This document shows, piece by piece, positions 59,259 through 64,000 of a stretch of 64,000 nt of DNA. The notes below the pieces were generated by a model that saw only the letters and a list, made by a program, of their open reading frames with translations, was not told the DNA's origin and made no database searches. Position 1 is the first letter of the stretch. Each line of letters begins with the position of its first letter. A program made the translations under genes and the position numbers. Source of the stretch: an uncultured Christensenella sp. (GTDB lineage Bacteria > Bacillota > Clostridia > Christensenellales > Borkfalkiaceae); assembly GCA_910579525.1 (NCBI GenBank), contig CAJTUK010000005.1:135133-199132 (forward strand). The letters run 5' to 3'.

Positions 59259-60073
59259 AAAATTTTACGGTAAAAGAAAACTGCAATTTAAAGGACTTTG
59301 CGGGGAGCGTGTATCCGCAGGGTTCGTTTTGCCTTTCCGCGCTGTTGCGCGGAAAGGATATAAAAGTAAACGGCGTGCGGGTGAACGCTAACGTAAAACT
59401 CAAAGCGGGCGACGAGGTCGTTTTTTATACGACTCCCGCGCAGGAGAGCAAGCCGAGCCACTCGGTAGTTTTTGAGGACGGGAACGTTTTGATTGCGGAC
59501 AAGTTTTCGGGCGTGACGAGCGAGGGGCTTTTATGCGAACTTTGCGAGAAGGGGAATTATTACGCTTGCCACCGTCTGGACAGGAACACGCAGGGACTTT
59601 TGGTTTTTGCGAAGAACGCGGAGGCGGAAAGGGAGCTTTTAGCCGCGTTTAAGAACAGGAAGGTTGAAAAAGTTTATTATGCCGTTTGCAAGGACGGTTT
59701 TAAGGATAATTCCGCCGTGTTGACGGCTTATCTGAAAAAAGACCCGTCGGCTTCGGAAGTGAAGATTTTCGGCGGGGAAGTAAAGGGAAGCGTTAAGATT
59801 GTAACCGAATACCGCGTTGAGGCGAGGCGCGGCGGGCTTGCTTTGGTTAAAGTTACTCTGCATACGGGCAAGACGCACCAGATACGCGCGCACCTTGCTT
59901 TTATAGGTTGCCCCGTGCTGGGCGACGGGAAATACGGCGACGGGGCGCTCAATAAGGAGCGCAAGCTTTCGAGGCAACAGCTCGTTGCGAAGTTTTTGAC
60001 TTTTAAGACCGGCGGGGTTTTAAGTTATTTAGACGGCAGGACGTTCGAAAGCGCTTTGAACCCGACGTGGTGA
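59255..60073 (+). CDS. RluA-family pseudouridine synthase
   Basis: The 272-residue protein has an S4-like N-terminal domain (CLSALLRGKDIKVNGVRVNANVKLKAGDEVVFY) and a catalytic RluA/RluD domain with YYACHRLDRNTQGLLVFAKN, which holds the catalytic Asp of the HRLDxxT motif, then TGKTHQIRAHLAFIGCPVLGDGKYG. It should convert uridines to pseudouridine in rRNA or tRNA; the exact site cannot be told. The ATG at 59255 overlaps the feoB stop (ATGA), so it is coupled with the transport genes despite an unrelated role. Confidence 0.92.
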   Translation: MKNFTVKENCNLKDFAGSVYPQGSFCLSALLRGKDIKVNGVRVNANVKLKAGDEVVFYTTPAQESKPSHSVVFEDGNVLIADKFSGVTSEGLLCELCEKGNYYACHRLDRNTQGLLVFAKNAEAERELLAAFKNRKVEKVYYAVCKDGFKDNSAVLTAYLKKDPSASEVKIFGGEVKGSVKIVTEYRVEARRGGLALVKVTLHTGKTHQIRAHLAFIGCPVLGDGKYGDGALNKERKLSRQQLVAKFLTFKTGGVLSYLDGRTFESALNPTW

Positions 60074-60121
60074 ATTTTTGCGGCGAGGAGTTTAGGGGCG
60101 GCGTTAGGTGAAAGCGGAAAA

Positions 60122-60172
60122 AATCCCCCCGCCTTCGGCTGTATAGCCGAAGGCGGGGGGATTGTGTTTTTT
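60122..60172. terminator. Bidirectional intrinsic terminator
   Basis: AATCCCCCCGCCTTCGGCT pairs with AGCCGAAGGCGGGGGGATT around GTAT, then TGTGTTTTTT. It lies between the convergent RluA and citrate synthase genes. Confidence 0.92.
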
Positions 60173-60175
60173 GAG

Positions 60176-61549
60176 TTATCTTTCGTTTATGGGGACGTAG
60201 GCGCGCCTGTCCTGCACGCATTCGTAGGCGGGGCGGATTATTTTGCCGCCGCAAACGAGTTCTTCCATACGGTGCGCCGACCAGCCCGCTATGCGCGCAA
60301 TTGCGAAAAGAGGGGTATAGAGCGCGTCGGGTATGTTGAGCATCGAGTACACGAAGCCCGAATAAAAGTCTACGTTGGGAGTTAGCGGTTTGTTTAAATT
60401 TTTCTTTTGACAGGTTATTTCGGAGGCGGCTTCCGCCACGGTGTTATAAAGTTCGAATTCGGCGGTGAGCCCTTTCGCTTCCGCGAGTTTGCCTGCGTAC
60501 AGCTTCAAAACTTCCGCGCGCGGGTCCGAAAGAGTGTAAACCGCGTGACCCAAACCGTAGACAAGCCCCGTTTTATCGAACGCCTTTTTGTCTATTATTT
60601 TTTCAACGTAGTCGTATACCGCGCCGCGCGACGAGGTTTTAACGTTTTCTTTGACGTTTTGGAGCATGTGCATAACTTTGAGGTTGGCACCGCCGTGCTT
60701 TGGACCCTTTAACGAACCGAGAGACGCCGCAGTGGATGAATACGTATCGGTGCCCGTAGACGTTGCGAGGTGGGTTGTGAAAGTTGACGCATTGCCGCCG
60801 CCGTGGTCGGCGTGGAGAATGAGCGCGACGTCTAAAACCTTTGCTTCGAGGTCTGAAAAGGCGCTGTCTTTTCTTAAAACGTGCAAAATGTTTTGCGCCG
60901 CCGAATATTCGGAGACGGGTTTATGTATTACCAGCGAGCCGTCGTCGGTGTTATAGTACCGGTAGGCGCGGTAGGAGTACGCCGCAAGCATAGGCAACTG
61001 CGCTATGAGCGCGAGGCATTGCCGCAAGACGTTTGAAAGGGAGACGTTGTCTGGGTCGGGGTCGTAGCCGTAGAGGTTGAGAACGCACCGGGCAAGCATA
61101 TTCATGGCGTCTTTGGAGGGCTGCTTCATTATTACGTCGCGGACGAAATTGCGGGGAAGAACGCGAAACTCGGATAGGATTTCGCAGAATTCGCCGAGTT
61201 CGGTTTTTGTGGGAAGTTTGCCGAAGAGCAGTAAAAACGCCGTTTCTTCGAAGCCGAATCTGTTTTCTTCGACGGTGTTTTTTACAAGGTCTTTAACGTC
61301 GTAGCCGCGGTAATAAAGCTCGCCCCTGCACGGCACGCGTTTGCCGCCTTGCGTTTTCCAGCTGGTAACTTCAGAAATTTCGGTAAGTCCGCACAGCACT
61401 CCCTTGCCGTCGGCGTCGCGCAGACCCCTTTTGACGTCGAACTTTTCATACATAAAGGGTTCGATGTTGTTGTTTTGTTTGGTGAGTTTTGCCAGAGAGG
61501 AAATTTTGTGCGAGTGTTTTATTATCAAATCAGCTTCTTTAAAATCCAA
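60176..61549 (-). CDS. gltA: Citrate synthase (Si-type)
   Basis: The 457-residue enzyme condenses acetyl-CoA and oxaloacetate. Motifs are YRGYDVKDLV, LILHADHGGGNASTFTTHLATSTGTDTYSS (oxaloacetate-binding His), LKGPKHGGANLKVM and GLVYGLGHAVYTLSDPRAEVL (catalytic His), and a C-terminal NVDFYSGFVYSMLNIP (Asp/Phe of the active site). It is a long form common in anaerobic Clostridia. The start is TTG at 61549, with GGGAG 8 nt upstream, behind a consensus promoter. No other TCA-cycle gene is in the window, so it may feed glutamate synthesis. Confidence 0.95.
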   Translation of the reverse strand: MDFKEADLIIKHSHKISSLAKLTKQNNNIEPFMYEKFDVKRGLRDADGKGVLCGLTEISEVTSWKTQGGKRVPCRGELYYRGYDVKDLVKNTVEENRFGFEETAFLLLFGKLPTKTELGEFCEILSEFRVLPRNFVRDVIMKQPSKDAMNMLARCVLNLYGYDPDPDNVSLSNVLRQCLALIAQLPMLAAYSYRAYRYYNTDDGSLVIHKPVSEYSAAQNILHVLRKDSAFSDLEAKVLDVALILHADHGGGNASTFTTHLATSTGTDTYSSTAASLGSLKGPKHGGANLKVMHMLQNVKENVKTSSRGAVYDYVEKIIDKKAFDKTGLVYGLGHAVYTLSDPRAEVLKLYAGKLAEAKGLTAEFELYNTVAEAASEITCQKKNLNKPLTPNVDFYSGFVYSMLNIPDALYTPLFAIARIAGWSAHRMEELVCGGKIIRPAYECVQDRRAYVPINER

Positions 61550-61603
61550 TAGTTTTCTCCCGAACGCGCTCCGTTTTTGGGGCGCCGCCTATATATTTAT
61601 ATT

Positions 61604-61632
61604 ATTTTATCATAAACGCGCCGCGCTGTCAA
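61604..61632 (-). promoter_or_regulatory. Citrate synthase promoter
   Basis: On the minus strand: consensus TTGACA (61632-61627), 17-nt spacer, TAAAAT (61609-61604). Confidence 0.8.
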
Positions 61633-61669
61633 TTGCGGGCAAATGAACGTTGAGTGAAAGGACGGGGGC

Positions 61670-61734
61670 TTGACTTTGAGCGGAAAGGGGTATAAAATGT
61701 TTATAAACCGTTTTTTTGAAACGAAACGGGGTTA
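61670..61734 (+). promoter_or_regulatory. Promoter region of the sigma-factor operon
   Basis: A SigA-like TTGACT (61670-61675), 17-nt spacer, TAAAAT (61693-61698) is followed by a second, GTTT-15 nt-GGGTTA arrangement (61710-61734) resembling SigB-type promoters, which would allow the operon's own sigma factor to act on it. The second part is speculative. Confidence 0.5.
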
Positions 61735-61770
61735 TATATAAATATAAGTACATTTAAGGATTATTATTTT

Positions 61771-62079
61771 ATGCAGCAGGTTAAATTATTGTCGGCTGAC
61801 GAAAAACTCATATTTTCGCTTTCGGGCGAGATAGACAGCGCTACGAGCGAGGATTTTTACGCGCACGTTGCTGCGGCTTACGAACACGACAAAAAGGACG
61901 TTGTTTTCGACTGCGCCGCACTTACCTTTATAGACAGCACCACTTTGGGGACGTTTGTTAAAATTTTAAAAAAGCTCAAAGCCGACGGGCACGCTATGGT
62001 GTTGGAAGGGGTGCGCCCCAACGTGAAAAAACTGTTTGAGATTTGCTCGCTGGATACTATAATGGAGATAAGGTCATGA
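61771..62079 (+). CDS. STAS-domain anti-sigma factor antagonist
   Basis: The 102-residue protein is a SpoIIAA/RsbV-type STAS domain. It has LLSADEKLIFSLSGEIDSATSEDFY, the phosphorylatable Ser in VFDCAALTFIDSTTLGTFV (Ser56, as in the DSSG motif), and a C-terminal VLEGVRPNVKKLFEICSLD helix. When unphosphorylated it should bind the anti-sigma protein and free the sigma factor. It is the first gene of a four-gene operon; each gene overlaps the next by the 4 nt ATGA. Confidence 0.92.
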   Translation: MQQVKLLSADEKLIFSLSGEIDSATSEDFYAHVAAAYEHDKKDVVFDCAALTFIDSTTLGTFVKILKKLKADGHAMVLEGVRPNVKKLFEICSLDTIMEIRS

Positions 62080-62423
62080 AAGAGTTTAAGGTAAAATTTC
62101 ACCTTGCCGACAGCGAATATATGACCGCGCTCCGGCTTGTGTGCGGCGCGGCGTGCAGCGTGCACGGGCTGGACGTGGACGCTTTGGAGGACTTTAAGGT
62201 CTGCGTTACGGAGAGCGCTATAATACTCAAAAATTGCGGGTTTGACGAAGTCGAAGTGACATTCGGCGGCGGTGAAAAGTTTACCGCTTGCGTGGAGGGA
62301 TTCGGCGGAAAACCCGAAGAGGGAGAAAACGAGCTTTCGCTTGCGCTTATTTCCGCGCTGGTAGGCGGGTGCGAGATAGAGAGACGGGGCGAAATTATAA
62401 CCAAACTGACGCTGGAAGTATGA
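62076..62423 (+). CDS. GHKL/RsbW-like anti-sigma protein lacking the N-box Asn
   Basis: The 115-residue protein aligns with SpoIIAB/RsbW-type kinases in helix-strand order: LRLVCGAACSVHGLDVDALEDFKVCVTESAIILKNCGFDEVEVTF, then ENELSLALISALVGGCEIERRGEIITKLTLEV. The catalytic Glu (E46) is present, but the N-box Asn four residues later is Ile (I50), and the DxGxG motif is EGFGG. ATP binding and kinase activity are therefore doubtful, and it may be a pure sigma-binding or scaffold subunit. It lies between the STAS and sigma genes, exactly where spoIIAB sits in spoIIA operons. ATG overlaps the STAS stop. Confidence 0.78.
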   Translation: MKEFKVKFHLADSEYMTALRLVCGAACSVHGLDVDALEDFKVCVTESAIILKNCGFDEVEVTFGGGEKFTACVEGFGGKPEEGENELSLALISALVGGCEIERRGEIITKLTLEV

Positions 62424-63151
62424 TTAGTAACGAAGAAGCCGACAAGCTGTTCCGCGAGTTGCGCGAGACGGGAAACGTTGAGATAAGGAACAGGCTCGTC
62501 GAGGAATATTTTTATATAGCCGAAATTCTTGCGAAGAAGTTTTCGGGGCGGGGAGTGGAGTACGACGACCTTTTGCAGGTTGCTTCGGAAGCGCTCATTT
62601 CAGGCGTTGATAAATTCGACCCTGCTTTGGGCAACCGTTTTACCACGTACATAACCCCCACGATGACGGGAATGATTAAAAATTATTTCCGCGATTATTC
62701 GCGCTCGGTGCGGGTGCCGCGCCGTATTTACTCTGTTGCCGCTCGGGTCAGGGAGGCGAAGAACGAATTTTTTAAAGAAAACGGAACGGCTCCGACGGTG
62801 AAGCAGATTGCCGAAAAGCTGAATATATCGGAGGAACTCGTAATAGAGGCGCTCGAGTGCCGTTCGCCCGTGAGTCTTGATTCCAGAGTGCAGTCCGGCG
62901 ACGGAGAGACCGACGCACCCTTGCAGGAAGTGCTTGCTTCCGACAGGGATTTTTATGAAGAATTCGACGACAGAGAGTCTTTGCGAGCGGAGATAGATAA
63001 GCTGAACCCTACCGAAAAGAAGGTGGTTACTCTCCGGTTTTTGGAGGGCAAGTCGCAGACGGAAACGGGTAAAATACTTGGTGTGAGCCAGATGTTCGTA
63101 TCCCGCGCGGAGAGGAAAATAGTCGAAAAACTCAAGGAAGCGCTGCAATGA
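62420..63151 (+). CDS. SigB/SigF/SigG-family RNA polymerase sigma factor
   Basis: The 243-residue sigma-70-type protein has region 2 (RNRLVEEYFYIAEILAKKFSGRGVEYDDLLQVASEALISGVDKFDPALGNRFTTYITPTMTGMIKNYFRD), the strongly conserved RSVRVPRR, region 3 (APTVKQIAEKLNISEELVIEAL) and region 4 (KLNPTEKKVVTLRFLEGKSQTETGKILGVSQMFVSRAERKIVEKL). The VRVPRR and TYITPTM...IKNYFRD forms identify the SigB/SigF/SigG branch. It should direct a stress, envelope or developmental regulon. The start ATG overlaps the preceding stop; the following gene overlaps its stop. Confidence 0.93.
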   Translation: MISNEEADKLFRELRETGNVEIRNRLVEEYFYIAEILAKKFSGRGVEYDDLLQVASEALISGVDKFDPALGNRFTTYITPTMTGMIKNYFRDYSRSVRVPRRIYSVAARVREAKNEFFKENGTAPTVKQIAEKLNISEELVIEALECRSPVSLDSRVQSGDGETDAPLQEVLASDRDFYEEFDDRESLRAEIDKLNPTEKKVVTLRFLEGKSQTETGKILGVSQMFVSRAERKIVEKLKEALQ

Positions 63152-63513
63152 CGGTAAGTTTTAAAGTGAGCGACTTACGCAAGATGAATGAAAATTTGAA
63201 GGAGTTTGCAGACTTTTTGCGAGCCAACAGTGTGGGCGAGGAGGACGTTTTTGCCTCGCGCCTTGTATCTTGCGAGCTGATAACCAACGTTATAATCCAC
63301 AGCGGAGAAGAGGCTGTATTTTCCGGCAGGCTTACGGGCGGCGGTATAGAGATAACCGTTGCCGCGAGCGGAGTTGACTGCGTTGATTTGAGCCCCACTT
63401 TGCCCGACGCTTTTGCGGAGAGCGGGAGGGGTATGTATATAGTGAACTGCCTTTGCGGCGGTAACATGGAAAAAGAGGGCGGCGCGCTGAAAGTGTTTAT
63501 TAAAAGACGTTGA
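63148..63513 (+). CDS. GHKL-ATPase anti-sigma / serine kinase (RsbW-like)
   Basis: The 121-residue protein has an intact N-box, ASRLVSCELITNVIIHSG (E43 and N47), and a G2-like GRGMYIVNCLCGG, so ATP binding is plausible; the G1 region reads AASGVDCVDL, lacking the usual Asp of DxGxG. As an RsbW/SpoIIAB-like kinase it could phosphorylate Ser56 of the STAS protein and hold the sigma factor. It is the fourth gene, placed after the sigma gene, which is unlike the spoIIA order. No terminator of note follows before 63593. Confidence 0.85.
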   Translation: MTVSFKVSDLRKMNENLKEFADFLRANSVGEEDVFASRLVSCELITNVIIHSGEEAVFSGRLTGGGIEITVAASGVDCVDLSPTLPDAFAESGRGMYIVNCLCGGNMEKEGGALKVFIKRR

Positions 63514-63527
63514 CATAGTAAAAAGCG

Positions 63528-63780
63528 AGCCCCCGCGGTTTTATTGTAGCTTTCATAGGGAATTTTAAGTAAGTCGCGGGCGAAAGAAAATCAGGCGTGG
63601 CTGAAGCTACGCCTTTTTCTATATTTACTTTGTGGATGAAAGCCGCGCACAGTAAACGAAACTTATGCAGTAAAACGCAATAAATGTAGTGATCTACACT
63701 ATTATAGGCAGCTTGTTTTTTAGATTCTGATATGCTATTATGATTGTGCTATAAACAGAAATTTAGCGGGGAACTTTTAA
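63528..63780 (+). repeat. 5' flank of the GNAT cassette, second copy
   Basis: It contains CCCGCGGTTTTATTG, TAGGGAATTTTAAG, a hairpin AGGCGTGGC/GCTACGCCT with T5 (63593-63617), and close to the end TATGATTGTGCTATAAACAG then AAATTTAGCGGG. These occur in the same order before the GNAT gene at 39650. The stretch between 63514 and 63781 has no other gene. Confidence 0.6.
63593..63620 (+). terminator. Conserved hairpin upstream of the second GNAT gene
   Basis: AGGCGTGGC/GCTACGCCT stem followed by TTTTT. It also serves as a candidate terminator for the sigma operon. Confidence 0.7.
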
Positions 63781-63781
63781 A

Positions 63782-64000
63782 ATGCTAATAGAGAAACCAC
63801 TTGTTTCTTCAAGAATAACTGTGCGGAATTATCAAAAGTCAGACCTGCCATATCTTACCGCAATGTGGTTTGATAAGGAAAACGGCAAATATTTGAGCGA
63901 CCCGACGGCGGAATATGTTGATAGTGATTTTCAAAAAGCGCTCGACAGTCTTGAAGATAGTCCAAACGGATATTATTTGACAGTTGTTTTAAACAGTTCT
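63782..64000 (+). CDS. GNAT-like acetyltransferase, 3' truncated by window
   Basis: The first 73 codons are visible: MLIEKPLVSSRITVRNYQKS, then DLPYLTAMWFDKENGKYLSD and an acidic helix, ending YYLTVVLNS. The RITVRNYQKSDLPYLTAMW opening is the start of RimJ/RimL-type GNAT acetyltransferases. It has low-GC codon use like the GNAT gene at 39650 and the same type of upstream flank, so the two probably belong to one family of transferred cassettes. The catalytic part lies outside the window. Confidence 0.75.
   Translation, partial: MLIEKPLVSSRITVRNYQKSDLPYLTAMWFDKENGKYLSDPTAEYVDSDFQKALDSLEDSPNGYYLTVVLNSS

Overview
The window is bacterial chromosome, about 48-50 % GC by eye, densely coded, and most likely from an uncultured gut-type Clostridia (Bacillota; a Christensenellales/Borkfalkia-like lineage is my inference, not proven). 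Supporting features are SigA-like promoters with a 17-nt spacer, frequent TTG/GTG starts behind good Shine-Dalgarno sites, a T-box leader, a lysine riboswitch, SecA with a C-terminal SEC-C zinc motif, lipoproteins with Cys-rich 38-residue repeats and BspA-like leucine-rich repeats, and a SigB/SigF-type sigma operon. No rRNA, tRNA, CRISPR array, prophage or transposase gene was found.

Layout: 1-5.1 kb holds surface proteins: the end of a membrane-anchored protein, two lipoproteins and a CvpA-like membrane protein. 5.2-6.7 kb has a PRC-barrel gene facing a DUF4363/DUF421 (YetF) pair. 6.7-10.0 kb is a folate operon (folC-folE-folP-folBK), coupled by overlapping starts. 10.2-17.5 kb carries ppx/gppA, maf, a divergent mreB-like gene, lepA, a small MGMT-type protein, hemW and a GNAT gene. 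17.6-20.7 kb has a repeat-rich LRR lipoprotein, another lipoprotein and an unknown membrane protein. 20.7-23.9 kb is guaB-guaA (GMP synthesis). 24.3-33.7 kb is a helicase region: helD, a small membrane protein, a giant DUF4011 superfamily-1 helicase and an XRE regulator. 33.7-36.8 kb (minus strand) is asd-dapA-dapB behind a lysine riboswitch. 37-40.2 kb has a large surface protein and a low-GC GNAT gene flanked by inverted repeats. 40.3-43.1 kb is a metal-sensing ArsR repressor with its P1B-ATPase. 43.4-47.7 kb is purine salvage (NCS2 permease, XRE membrane regulator, adenine deaminase). 47.9-56.9 kb is housekeeping: secA, prfB, tsaD and T-box-controlled class II ileS. 57-60 kb has a Cys-rich small protein, feoA-feoB and an RluA enzyme. 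60.2-61.5 kb is citrate synthase (minus). 61.7-63.5 kb is a four-gene partner-switching sigma operon. The window ends inside a second GNAT gene of the same cassette type as the one at 39.6 kb.

The observations I find most worth pursuing are: (1) the sigma operon with two GHKL proteins around the sigma gene, the first lacking the N-box Asn; (2) GNAT gene cassettes sharing a conserved, covarying 5' flank, one of them bounded by inverted repeats; (3) adjacent double hairpins in the 5' leaders of several unrelated genes; (4) a repeat of about 110 nt placed directly behind the stop codons of guaB, guaA, the metal ATPase and prfB; (5) a FeoB whose G4 guanine-recognition motif is gone; and (6) a DUF4011 helicase whose flanking enzymatic domains look degenerate while its helicase motifs are intact.
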